DNA from: Bombardia bombarda
Taxonomy: Eukaryota > Ascomycota > Sordariomycetes > Sordariales > Lasiosphaeriaceae
Length of the DNA: 64,000 bases
Assembly: GCA_030512295.1 (NCBI GenBank)
Contig: JAULSR010000001.1
Span: 1,240,001-1,304,000, forward strand
Direction of reading: 5' to 3'
In this document: positions 23,294-34,797 of the stretch, one piece after another
Layout of the letters: each line of letters opens with the position of its first letter
Numbering within the stretch: the first letter of the stretch is position 1
Notes under the pieces: model-generated
The model's input: the letters and a program-made list of their open reading frames with translations, nothing else
Told to the model about the DNA's origin: nothing
Databases searched by the model: none
Program-made: the position numbers and the translations under genes

Positions 23294-24805
23294 TAGGTTG
23301 TGGGTTTGTCACTTATATGCCTGTACATATACTAAGGAAAGGCTTGAGGCGTGTATATCACCTGTAGAGTATTGTGGGATGAACCATTAATATGGAGAAC
23401 CTCGATGATGGGGAGTTGAGTTGGTTTAGTGTTTGTTTTGCCGGGGACCCAGCTCTTTTCACAAATGTGATATATGAAGCCTACTAAGCTATTTAATAGG
23501 ACTTACTGGTGGACGCAATTACATGCGAATTTGATGTTCTACGCCGCCAATGGATTTTCGAGATACATCTCGAGTTCTACGTATTCCCCCGCTGAAATTA
23601 CTGACCTAGCTAAAAGGCAAGACAGGCAGAGGCTGGTAAGGCAGGTATGCGCCTTGGTTATTCATGTGTTCTATTCGTTCATCCGAGTTACCGTCTATGA
23701 CGACAACTTGCATCCTCGATGCAGAGTTATATAATGACTTCCCATGTGTGAGATGCTGTGAAGTCGACAATGTTTCAGTGCAGAGGATTTGGTAAACACC
23801 GTCGAATTTGACCCTAGAGCACTATCGGCTATGCCTATTTATATAACATTGATTGCTCTGGCATGTGCGGGCATGTTCTTGGCAGCTGTTGCATGAGCCG
23901 ACAAGAGAATGCGGCTCGCACCATCCAGGGCGCCGTTTCGATTTTGTGGCGGCGGATCATCGTTGACGGCTGACAGGGATAGGCCCTGGGCAGCTGGGAT
24001 ACGCCGGTACTGTGTACACTACAATCCAGCTCTGGTTCGTTCGTTAGCGTGGTTCCTCTGACCGGGGTTAGGGTCAAAACTTCATTTTGCAACAGTTTTA
24101 CGACTAGAAAATTATTCTTAACGCTTAAAAATTCGCCTGCATATATAATCAAACACTCTCTATTGAATAGTGCTATTTTTATTTCGTCAAAATTCGTCGT
24201 TCTTTCGTTAAGTTGGAAAGTTTTGGCTGGGACCCCTGTCCTTTGGACCACGCCAACGAACTTTCAAGTGCTGGATTGTACACGGGTACTCTGGTCCGTG
24301 CCTCTTTTGCATCCCCACAGAAGCCCGCTGGGAACAGGCCAGACAGGGGGTCGCCATCGCGCTGGGGCGCAGCGAAGCCTGGGTTGGCTGCTGCCAAAAG
24401 GCCACGGAGTGCATCATCCCTTTTTCCCCCTTCAGCTCAGCTCTGCAAGCTCGAAACTAGACAACTTCACGACCGCCAGAACTGGCCCCCTTTCTTCTTC
24501 TTTGCCCGTCCGTCTGATATCGAGTCCCGTTTTTCTGGGGCATTGATATTTGGGCGCTGACTTGACGCTGTCTGTATTGGTTGTTGCGGATTTTCCCTTC
24601 AGAAGGTGTCCTTTTCCATCGTCCCATCGTCCCACCCGGGCCATTTACAGCTTAAACCCACACGCTCTTTTTACCCGTTTTATGATCGACCTCGCCATAC
24701 TATCTACTTTCTACAAACGCCACCACCACCGACCCGACCCCCGCCCAACGCAACCGTCTCTATACAACACAGTCTCCTTCTGATTGAGCCTGACGAGCCT
24801 TCATC
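23294..24805. other. intergenic region, PMT2 promoter
   Basis: About 1.5 kb with no gene supported. The final 250 bases are pyrimidine-rich and probably hold the PMT2 leader. Confidence 0.6.
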
Positions 24806-27391
24806 ATGGCCGGCACTGACAGGGCCGCTGTCGTCTCCGGCGCTGACGTCGGTGACGCGGTCAGGAGACGCAATGTGGCAGCTTCGCAACCCGTCGCCGT
24901 CGTCCAGAAGCCAGAGGCTGAGTACCTCAAGAAGACGGCCCAAAAGGTCCGCCCTTGCCCTCCCCTCTGCTCCATATGCCCAATGGGTCTCTTCAGTCAC
25001 TGACACTCTCCCGTAGTCGCCGAGCTTCCTCGATGTCCTCGACCAGTGGGAATGGCTGTTTGCGCCCCTAATTTTTACAGCCCTTGCCTTCTTCACCCGA
25101 TTCTATAAGATTGGTCTCTCGCCCATTGTCACCTGGGACGAAGCTCAGTTAGTCACCCCTCGTCTCGCTGTCGTTATGACCATCGCTAATACGACGTGCT
25201 CGCTAGTTTTGGAAAGTTTGGCAGCCACTACCTTAAACGGGAATTCTACTTCGACGTTCATGCAAGTACCTTCCATCCCCAACCGACGGGCGAGCCCTGG
25301 ACTAACAGGCAATGATAGCCCCTGCCGGAAAACTCCTTGTCGGGCTGAGCGGCTACCTAGCTGGCTACAATGGATCTTTCGAGTTCAAGTCGGGCGAGAC
25401 GTACCCCGAGGAGCTCAACTATACTTTTATGCGCCAGTTCAACGCCTTTTGGGGTGCCGTTTGCGTTCCCATGGCCTACTGGACTGCGAAGGAGCTTAAC
25501 CTGAGACGCCCTGCCGTCTGGCTTGTCACCCTCATGGTTCTCTGCGAAAACTCGTACACAACCATCAGCCGCTTCATCCTCTTGGACTCCATGCTGTTGT
25601 TCGGCACCGTCGCCACTACTCTCTGCTGGGCAAAGTTCCATTCTCAACGCAAGAACAGCTTCGAGCCCGAATGGTTCCTCTGGCTGTTCATGACCGGTCT
25701 CAGCATTGGCTTTGTGACGAGCATCAAGCTGGTCGGACTCTTTGTCACAGCTCTCGTTGGTCTGTATACGATCGAGGACCTCTGGAGAAAGTTTGGCGAC
25801 ACGAAGCTGCCCGTGGTAGGTCTTTATCCTGGTTACCCGCTCCTGAGTACAATTTCTAACATGGTTGCAGACGGAACTGGCTGCTCACTTTATTGCTCGG
25901 GTTGTTGGGCTTATTATTCTGCCCTTTCTGGTCTATCTGCTCAGCTTTGCAATCCACTTCGCAGTCCTTACTAACAGTGGTCCTGGTGACGCTCAAATGT
26001 CTTCGCTCTTCCAGGCCAACCTGAGGGGCACCGAGGTCGGAAGAGACAGCCCCTTGGAGGTTGCCTTTGGCTCGAGAGTGACTATCAAGAACATGGGTTA
26101 TGGCGGCGGTCTGCTCCACAGCCACGTCCAAACCTACCCCGAAGGCTCATCTCAACAGCAGGTGACGTGCTACCATCATAAAGATGCCAACAACGACTGG
26201 TTCTTCTACCCGAATCGCCGCTCAGAGGATTACAACGCCGAAGCCGAGCCCCGCTTCATTGGCGATAAGGATACCATCCGTCTGATCCATGCCCAGACGG
26301 GCCGCAACCTGCACTCTCACGAGATCGCGGCCCCTGTCACCAAGGCGGACAAGGAGGTGTCTTGCTACGGAAACATGACCGTCGGTGACGAGAAGGACCA
26401 CTGGAAGATCGAGGTTATCAGTGATGCTGCTTCCAGGGACCGGAGCAGGGTCCGCACTCTTACAACTGGCTTCCGCTTGAAGCATGAGGTCTTGGGATGC
26501 TACCTGCGCGCCGGAAATACCAACCTCCCCCAGTGGGGTTTCAAGCAGATCGAAGTCACCTGCACCAAGGAGAACAAGCCCCGCGACACATACACCCACT
26601 GGAACATTGAGGCACACACCAACGAGAAGCGTAAGTATTTAGTACTCTTTCAAACGACGCAACACGTTTACTAACGGTGACTAGTTCCTCCTGGAGACCC
26701 TGGCAAGTATAGGTCGCCATTTTTCAAGGACTTCCTCCATTTGGTATGTTTCTAATCTGCCCTTGACCCATGCACCGTGTTTGACAGGAACTGACCTTGA
26801 TAGAACGTGGCAATGATGACGTCGAACAATGCTCTTGTCCCCGACCCCGACAAGCAAGATGATCTGGCATCGCAGTGGTGGCAGTGGCCCATCCTCAATG
26901 TCGGACTTCGCATGTGCAGCTGGGACGACAGCATCGTCAAGTACTTTTTGCTCGGCAACCCGCTCGTCTACTGGGGCACCACTGCCGGTCTTGGCGTCTT
27001 TGGCGTTCTGGTTGTTTGGTATCTGCTCCGCTGGCAGCGCGGCTACAAGGAGCTCTCGGAGGATGATGTCGATCAGATCGTCTATGCTGGTCTGTACCCA
27101 GTTATCGGATGGTTCCTGCACTATCTGCCCTTTGTCGTCATGGCCCGTGTCACTTATGTGCACCACTACTACCCGGCTCTCTACTTCGCCATCCTCACGT
27201 TTGGATTCCTTGTTGACTGGTTCCTCCGGAACCAAAAGAAGGCGATCCAGTACAGCATTTACGCCATTCTTGACGCGACTGTTATTGGGCTTTACATCTT
27301 CTTTATGCCTATCTGCTGGGGCATGACGGGCTCCAACAAGCAGTACAAGTACATGAAATGGTTTGATTCGTGGAGGATGTCAGATGCTTGA
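24806..27391 (+). CDS. PMT2: protein O-mannosyltransferase, Pmt2 family (one-base break at a splice junction)
   Basis: ER multi-pass enzyme that transfers mannose from dolichyl-phosphate mannose to Ser/Thr of secretory proteins; Pmt2 members act as heterodimers with Pmt1. Seven exons: 24806-24946, 25017-25147, 25207-25261, 25319-25815, 25871-26630, 26685-26743 and 26804-27391. Seen: the catalytic loop 1 motif WDEAHFGKFGSHYLKREFYF (Asp-Glu), the lumenal MIR region (LLHSHVQTYP, LHSHEIAAP, LKHEVLGCYLRAG) and many membrane helices up to the end DSWRMSDA. Length about 743, close to yeast Pmt2 at 759. Exon 3 ends at FDVH before a GC donor (GCAAGT). Exon 4 must supply the conserved HPPAGK, but the phase-0 junction needs one more C in the four-C run at 25319. 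The only frame-keeping alternative, donor GTACCT at 25266, would give HATPAGK and lose the conserved Pro pair. The first intron donor (GTCCGC) is also weak. Confidence 0.92.
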
Positions 27392-28197
27392 AAGGAGGGG
27401 AGAGGTTGATGAAGTAGAGCGGGATGGATGTAATCTGATTCCGGATTTGTATGATGTTGGTTCCGTGTGTTGTGTTTGTGTGTTTGCTCTGATAAATGGA
27501 GGGTTATTCGGGCTTGTTTGTGTGGGCAGAGGATGATAGACACAGCTGCCTTCTTTCTCACACATGTTCTTCATCTAGGGCTGGCTGATTGGGGAGCAGC
27601 ATAAATGGAAGTGGAGTTTATTTTGGCAAAACACTGCGGCGGGCTTTGCTACGAATGGGAGGGAGGGAAAAAATAAAAAAGGAGAATACAGGCTCCGGAA
27701 ATCTAATACCTCGAAGAGAGTTGTCTTTTCTTTTGTGTTAAATCATAGGTATCCAATCTATTCTGGCGGGTCACTGGCGAAAGGGGGGAAAGGAAGGAAC
27801 GAAGGAGAGATAAGGGGGAGGGAGGCTAGATCTCAATTTTCTGCATTATTTATGTCCTATTATTCACCGTAGTGTGTGTTACTATGTATGCCTTTTTCTG
27901 TCTTAATTGTTTATTCGACGTGAAAGAAATAGAGCGGTCGCGACGATGATGATGATGATGACGGACCTATACCGGTGAACTCCTAATGTGACAAGACAGC
28001 AAAAAAAGGAGCCGATGATAGACAACCTTGCCATCCCAGGGTCCCCATCATATCATGCTGTGTTTCGAGTTGTGTGTCCGCGCGCCCAAGTGTCTGAGTG
28101 TGTGAATGTGGATGATAAATCCCCAACCTTTTGGTGCATACTTTTTTTGTTATACATCCAATTTGCTCTTCTTCGTCTTCTTCCCCTGGTTCCTTCC
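27392..28197. other. convergent intergenic region
   Basis: 3' regions of PMT2 and the Rab gene. Contains a GAT tandem near 27943-27960; no gene seen. Confidence 0.6.
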
Positions 28198-29088
28198 TCA
28201 ACAACAACCTCCAGTGACGCCCTTTGACTCCGCCGTCAGCCGAACCTGGCGAGCACCCCCGGCGCCGCCGGCACTGGGCCCCTTGACACCCGACCTCCGA
28301 TCGTTGAGGTCGTACTTGCCGGCCTGAATGTTCTGGTAGATGCGCTCGGCGACGCGCATAAAGGCCTTTTCGACGTTTTCGCCGCTCTTTGCGCTCGTCT
28401 CGACGTACTCGAGAACGCCGTTGCGGCGCGCCCAGGCCTCGGCCTCGTCGCGCGTTACCTCGCGCTTGTTACTTTCGCCATCCTGTGTGAGATCGGCCTT
28501 GTTGCCGACGAGGATGACGATGATGTCGGGCTCGGCGATCTGGCGCAGGTCGGCGAGCCAGTCGGTCACGTGCTGGAAGGTCTGCTTGCGGGAGAGGTCG
28601 AAGACGAGGAGGGCGCCCGAGGCGCCGCGGAAGTAGGAGCGGGTGACGGACTTGTAGGTTTCCTGGCCGGCCGTGTCCCAGAGGGAGAGCTTCATGTGCT
28701 TTTGCGGGGGCGGGGGGGAGGGCTTGATGGGGGGCGCGGGGAGGCCGCTGCTGGGGGGTTTGGACTTGGTTTGTGGTGGTTTTGGTTTTGTGGTGGCGGT
28801 GGATGGTGTTGCTGAGGAGGGATCTTGTTCGTCGTCATCGTCGTCAGAGGTGGCAGCGGCGGCTGCGGCTGCTGCTGCTGCTGCTGCGTCGGCGATGGCT
28901 TTCGCTGCTGTGTCGCTATGGGGCGGGCCGACGGGGACGATGCGAGACCCGAATTCTACGCCAATGGTCACATCGTGATGGGTCACGAAGCGGCCTTCGC
29001 AGAGGCGGATGGTGAGCGAGGATTTACCGCACCCGGAGTCGCCGATGCATACTAGCTTTGCGATGTAGTCCCAGGGCGCGGAGGACAT
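28198..29088 (-). CDS. Rab4-like small GTPase with a large low-complexity insertion
   Basis: Membrane-traffic GTPase. Intact G motifs: P-loop GDSGCGKSS (about 16-24), switch I Thr in DVTIGVEFG, WDTAGQE (about 137), NKAD and ETSAK. It ends in GGCC, the double-Cys site for geranylgeranylation. The WDTAGQETYKSVTRSYFRGASGALLVFD stretch resembles the Rab2/4/14 branch (Ypt4 in fission yeast). At 296 residues it is about 80 longer than usual. The extra sequence, about residues 52-130 (28699-28935), lies between switch I and strand beta-3 and consists of an Ala run, an Asp run and a Pro/Lys/Ser-rich stretch. It is open, in frame, and lacks a donor-acceptor pair that would remove it cleanly, so I read it as coding. 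ATG at 29088 precedes SSAPWDYIAKLV. Single exon. Confidence 0.88.
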   Translation of the reverse strand: MSSAPWDYIAKLVCIGDSGCGKSSLTIRLCEGRFVTHHDVTIGVEFGSRIVPVGPPHSDTAAKAIADAAAAAAAAAAAATSDDDDDEQDPSSATPSTATTKPKPPQTKSKPPSSGLPAPPIKPSPPPPQKHMKLSLWDTAGQETYKSVTRSYFRGASGALLVFDLSRKQTFQHVTDWLADLRQIAEPDIIVILVGNKADLTQDGESNKREVTRDEAEAWARRNGVLEYVETSAKSGENVEKAFMRVAERIYQNIQAGKYDLNDRRSGVKGPSAGGAGGARQVRLTAESKGVTGGCC

Positions 29089-30697
29089 GAAGAAATGTGT
29101 TTTAGTTTGTTGTTGCTAGGTGAGATAGGTGCCCAGGAATAAAAGTGCCTCTAGGAGAGGTACTAGACACAGTGAGGGTGTGTAGGCGTGTAAGGTAGGT
29201 AGGTGGGTTGGTTGGTGTGTGTAAGTCGGTCGATGCAAGCACGAGGGACGGACGGCGGGTTGTGCTTCTTTGAATCGCAGGCTATCCTAGGTAAGGAAGA
29301 TGGATGGATGGATGGATGCACCTGAGACGTTATTCCCTTGGGAAATTCAGCGTGATAAAGAAGTAGCAAATGAACAGGTCCCGTGGGCCAGTTAGTCAGT
29401 CAGCCAATGTCAAAAACAAGTGCGATCGCTTGGTAAAATGGCTTTGTCTGCTGAGGACTTTCTTCTGTTGGGAGAGTTGGTGACAGTTTACAGCGGGCAG
29501 TTGTGACATTCATGGAACCCGAGCTCCCAGCGGCTAGCGTAGCTACCTGATGAGGTGTCCGTGGTTGCCCCCACCATGGTTTGCGGATCATCAGGCCTGG
29601 GCCCCCAGTGGTGGAGCAGGAGGTAATGATAGTGTTATCAGTGACGCAACAGCCGATAACCGCAGGCTCTCATGCCACGGCTCACCTCACTCGGAGTCTT
29701 CCATCGTACAGGAGCATTTTGTGGTGATGATGCAGATATCCGTCTCCTATAAATGCGAGGAAACTAAGAAGACCTTTTGTGTCATGTCTCTTTCTCTCGA
29801 TTTAATGTTCTCTCTATTTATTCGGAATAGATTTGCGCTGTTCGCGTCTTTAAGTCTAAGAGCTTGACAGTCCTGGAATGCACCAAACGAGTATCTACGG
29901 ATACTTGCCTGCCTCAGGCCAAATGGTAGCACGCGACCTTTATTCCCGTGATCGGATACAAGCATGCACTACTGGATCTCGCAGCATGGGTCCTGAGCTC
30001 ACAGCAGGGAGTCGCTGGCAATCGGGCATGCGGACTGACAGCCCGCCGCAGCTTGGTCATTTGGCAGCAGTCACGGGCGGCGAGCGTACTGGTTAATAAT
30101 AAAGCCCAGGCGGTTGCTTCCGCGCCTCTGACCCTAGCAATCCCGCTGGCTGGCTGCCTGTCCGCGCCTGTCAGTCCGCCTGTCGTTTCTGCCTGTCTAG
30201 GTTGTCTGACTCGCCTCTCTCCCGCCCGTCTTTGACTGTGCACCCCGAACGAATGCCGCCTTTGACCAAAAGCTTCAACCCTCCATCCAACAACTTAGGC
30301 CGTGTGTATGCACTCGCATTCTCCCCATCCAGCGTTACCAGAAACATCTCTCTCCATTTGTTGATACTGCGCTGCGCCATGGGCATTTCACGACCGAGTT
30401 GAGCCACACCGCTGCATTAGGTATTCTTACATCTGCTACTCATCATCATCATCATCCGTAAGGTAGCGAAATTACCAAGACAGCGGGCCCTCTGACTTGT
30501 GTCGCCCCGCAAACAAAACATTCGGAAACCGGGTCGCCGTCATTGTTCCCTCTGGGCTTCTACCATTGTATCTCCACAACGCTACTGTCTGTCGGGCACC
30601 TCGTCGACATCTCCGCCCTGGGTCTTCTTTTCCCCCCGTATTTCTTGGCCGCGTGTAGGGACGGATAACCTCTTTCGGGGGACTGGGGGTTGCCGAC
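29089..30697. other. divergent promoter region
   Basis: About 1.6 kb between the Rab and Pns1-like starts. A short GGAT tandem lies at about 29299-29316. No gene supported. Confidence 0.6.
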
Positions 30698-33111
30698 ATG
30701 TTCTCGGAATGTGAGTATCTCTCCAGCCCAAGCGTCCGGACTTAAACTCCACTGTCCCCGACCGACCGAAACCTTAAGCTTGGCTTGAACCTGACCACCA
30801 TCTATCTCTAGATGCGTCCAGATTCCTCGCCCAGTCACAGTCGCGGCTGTCCAACTTTGGCGGCCAGCCGGACAACGGCGACCGGCCATCAGCCCGCCTG
30901 TCAGCAGCGGCAGACTGGCAGCGAGGGCAAAGACTAGGAGCCCGCTCTTACCTGGGCAGAGGGGGGTCGGCGGCAGGGAACCCGTATCAGACGGGCGGCT
31001 CCCGCTTCGGCGGCATCGCTGCGTTCGGCTCCAGGTATGCAACGCAGGACGCGCCGCTGTTCCAGGCCGCTCTAGAGCACGAGGACGAGGACGAGGAGGA
31101 GAGAGACCGGGAGGCGGCGGACCTCTACGCCTTGCAGCGGTCGCGCCGCGTCTTCGCCGCCAGCCGGCTGGAGGAGAGTGCCGAGACGGACAACGAGAAC
31201 AGCCGTGGCGGCTCGGTGGAGCAGAGCCGCGAGTACGAGGACGAGACGCTCGGGGACCGTCTCCGGGGCATCAGGAGCAGCTGGAATGGCACGAAGAGCT
31301 ACACGCGACGGAACAGGGACCTTGAAGGGACGATGCGGAGGGAGGATACGCTGGATGAGGAGGGGCGGCGGCGGCGGCAAGACTCGACCGACAGTGACGA
31401 GAATAGGATGATGGATGTTGGGCTCGAATCTACTACGGCTGACGATAACGACCCCCCGGTGGACTTGACTGTGGAAAACCCGGCCGACAGCACTCCGCCA
31501 GCGTTTCAGAAGTTTCGGTCAACCGGCGCGCCGCCGACGACGACGGCGGGTCGTTGGTCTGCGAGGAGGGATTCTGCTCAGGACTCGGAAATGGGACTTC
31601 ACCCGCCTCCCAGCTCTGCCGACACTAACGTTAATGGCGCTGCCATGGCACCCCCGGTTTCCGATGGAGAGACGTTCAGGCACGATCCCTTCTTCGCCTG
31701 GATATTTCTGATTGCCCAAGCATCCCTGCTGTCTACGTTTGTATTAGTTTTCCTGCATACGAGCGGGAAGCCGCCGCTCGGGGACACTATTTATAATACC
31801 CTACGAGCTTCATTCAATATGCTGGCCGTCGATACTGTGGTGTCGATCATCGTCTCGCTTGTCTGGCTAGCGGCCTTGCGGTCGTTTGTCAGGTCTCTGG
31901 TTGCCCTGGTTCTGATTGCCGTGCCGGTAATCCTGATCTCTTTCTCGCTCTACCCTTTCATCTCAAGCTACCAGACGACTCCTGGGGGTTCGCGTTTCCA
32001 GGACGTTGTTATGAGGTGGGCTGCCTTTGTCCCTGCCGTGTCAGCTGTGGTTTGGCTATATCTGGTCTACAAAGGGCGCCATGCTCTCAAGTCGGCGGTC
32101 GACATACTCGAGTTTTCGAGCCGAATTCTCACTGCGAACTCGGCATTGGTTCTGGTCGGGATGGGATGTCTGGCAGTGGTTGTGCTGTGGACTTGGGCTT
32201 GGCTGTTTATGTTCACCAGAGTGTTTCTGGGTGGGAGCTTCTCCAACACGCTTTCGCGATTCATCATCAGCGCATCGAGCTGGTGGCTGGGCGTCTATTT
32301 CGTGCTCATGTATATCTGGACGTTGTCGATAATTGCAGGCGTCCAGCGAGGTACCACCGCGGCGACGGTATCCCAGTGGTATTTCCATCGCAACGCGGTT
32401 CCCGCCCCATCTTCCACGGATGTGGTCTCGGCCGCCCTGGGCCATGCCCTGACGACAGTCTTTGGCTCTATCAGCCTGTCGACCCTGCTGGCTCTTGGCA
32501 TCCGGCTTCCCCTGCTGGTTTTGCCGCAACGTGCAGCTAACATCATCAGCATGTTTGCGTACTCGTTCGTTCCAACCCCTATTGCAGCTCTCACCAACCC
32601 CTTGACCCTGACGTACTCGGCCATTCACTCGCAAAATCTGGCCACATCATCGAGAGGGCTGACGCAGATGGACTTCATCTCGCCGCAGAGACCTACCACC
32701 ACACTCACGCCCGCATCCCTGCCGTCGGGGCAGAATCGATATTCTCCTCTGCTTCCGTACCGGCTTGCCAAGCTCATACTGCACGCGACGCGATTCATCA
32801 TGGCCATTGCTCTTGGTTTCGCAGGCTGGGTTATGACGGCACGGCAGCTGCAGGTTGAGCGGCCTGACGGGCTGGGAGCCAAGGGGAGCGCGTATGCATA
32901 TGTGGTGGGATTGATTGCGAGCTTTATCGGCTGGGGCATTCTGGGCGCGATGGAAGGCATTTTGAGCGGGATCGTGGATGCCGTGGTTATTTGCTATGGC
33001 AGCGAGAAGCGCATGCTGTCTGGGGGCGGGGGGTATTGCATGGAGGCTGCGTACTTGTTTGGGGATCGGAGGGCGGTTGAGGGTGATAGGGGTAGGGACG
33101 GGCCGTACTGA
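30698..33111 (+). CDS. choline-transporter-like protein (Pns1/CTL family)
   Basis: Multi-pass plasma-membrane protein of the CTL family (PF04515). Yeast Pns1 is the named relative; choline transport is established for animal members but not for Pns1. Exon 1 is only 13 nt (30698-30710, donor GTGAGT, phase 1) and exon 2 runs 30812-33111, together starting MFSEYASRFLAQSQSRLSNF. Product about 770 residues. The first ~260 residues are hydrophilic and acidic (EDEDEEERDREAADL), probably cytosolic and disordered. They are followed by some ten hydrophobic segments, e.g. FFAWIFLIAQASLLSTFVLVF and SLVALVLIAVPVILISFSLYP. The C-terminal family block includes GSAYAYVVGLIASFIGWGIL and VDAVVICYGSEKRML. The tiny first exon is supported by the good donor and the smooth MFSEYASRFL junction; without it the coding start would be deep inside the N-terminal region. 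Confidence 0.85.
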
Positions 33112-34797
33112 GGTAGGTATGGCAGGGTAGGTAGGGTAGGTTGGCCCTTTGGCAGCGCGGCGTTCTTTTTATCATTAGTTCTACGTGGTTTGCTTTGCTT
33201 TGCTTTTGGGGGGGAAGGGCATGTGGGGAGATTGATATTCGGCATTCTACTGCACACAGTTAGGCGGCATTGGACTAGAAGAAGAAGTTAAATGGCCCTG
33301 CATCATACATAGAACGGTAGACAGGACAGGACGAGGGGGAGGCATCTTGGGCTCTCTGGATGGGGAGCACCACCACCGATTTTGTTTGTGAAGGTATCAT
33401 TATTGTTGTTATTCGTCGTGTTATAAGGTATGGTGAGGGAAGGAAGGAGGAAAGGGGACAGGGCGGCGTATGATTCAGCAGCCAACTTTTACAGCGAGTA
33501 GGCTTCATTTTTATTTGTGATTGATTACTTTATACTTGTTAGACTGCCTACTGCTGTTCTTGCTTTGGATTCTGTAGTGACGATTTGGGCCAAGTGTCTC
33601 CTGGTCTGGTAGTGTTGATGGGAAGGTTGACGTTGGCGTTGCTGGGGTTTTTTTTGGTTCGTGTTAATGGTCTATTATACAGTAAGTTGGTGATGGATTG
33701 GGAGTTCAAAAGTAGGTAGGTTATTCGATGAATTCAAATTTGGTGCAATTGAGGCAGGCTGTTGACGATATGAATGTGTCCCTTATTCTCTATAATCTTG
33801 GCAGTTGCTAGCGCACCCAAGAAAGACCCTTTGTGCTAACAACTGCCAATATGAAGGCTCTATCTAGTCTGGGCTAGAAAATGCGTCATGACAAATGCTT
33901 CCATTGAGCAAGATCCAGCGAATGCGGCAAAAAGGAGCACTGCCACAGCCGGCCACGCGTGCGTCCATCATTTACAGCCGGGACTCTGTCGTCGGTCCCA
34001 GATCACACCCGTGAGACCCTGTCAGGTGGGCTCGGTGGCTGCAGTGGGTGGCGGGGGCAAATAGAAGCGGTAAAGCGCACTCAGGTATTATAGATGCCTG
34101 TGATGCCTACCTAGGGAAAAGCACTGACTGGTACGATATGCTTTGAGAGACATGTCCAACCCCAGTCAATTTCTACCTGATTGATACCATGAGTACCTGG
34201 GCATGCACCCTCTTGGACAAGTGCAGCGGAGAGTGAAACATCCGGATCGCACTCTCCATTCTGGCGTTATCGTCAAGCCGCCGTTGCCCCAACTTTGAAC
34301 GTGACCATTCGCAGGCAGGACGCTCCTTCCCGTCCACGTAAGTAGTCCTGGTCGCGTAAAATCGGAAGGAGGCTGTGCTGTGTTCCTGAATCATCCATGT
34401 CACGGTATTATTCCACAGCTCTCAAGCTCCCTCTTTCATCTTCGACACTTTTAACTGTGGCCTCGTCTATCTCATCTTCAAAGCACCAACTCCCTAGAAC
34501 ACGATCTCTGTCGCAAGGTGCGTTTAACTAAAACTCTCCCTCCTCGCACTCTCCCTGACTTGTATTCGTTTTCCGAATCTTTCTTTTTTCCTCACATCGT
34601 GTCAGAGTTCCCTGAACCGAAACACTTATTCCCATACACGGCGCCTTTTTTACCCCTCACCCCTCCTTAGTTCCCTATTGACACAAGGAACCCCACCACC
34701 ACAGCGATTCGACGCCGACTTTCCCACTTACACCATATCACAGGCTTTTGGAACACGAAGCATACCTACCGTATTGAACAGAACATACGCAAGAATT
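33112..34797. other. intergenic region
   Basis: About 1.7 kb between two plus-strand genes, with no gene supported. The last 350 bases are pyrimidine-rich leader sequence of the WW gene. Confidence 0.6.

Noticed and set aside
28699..28935. Reading the Rab insertion as an unspliced intron
   Set aside because: No donor/acceptor pair removes it and keeps the frame, and its composition (Ala, Asp, Pro runs) is typical of coding low-complexity sequence.
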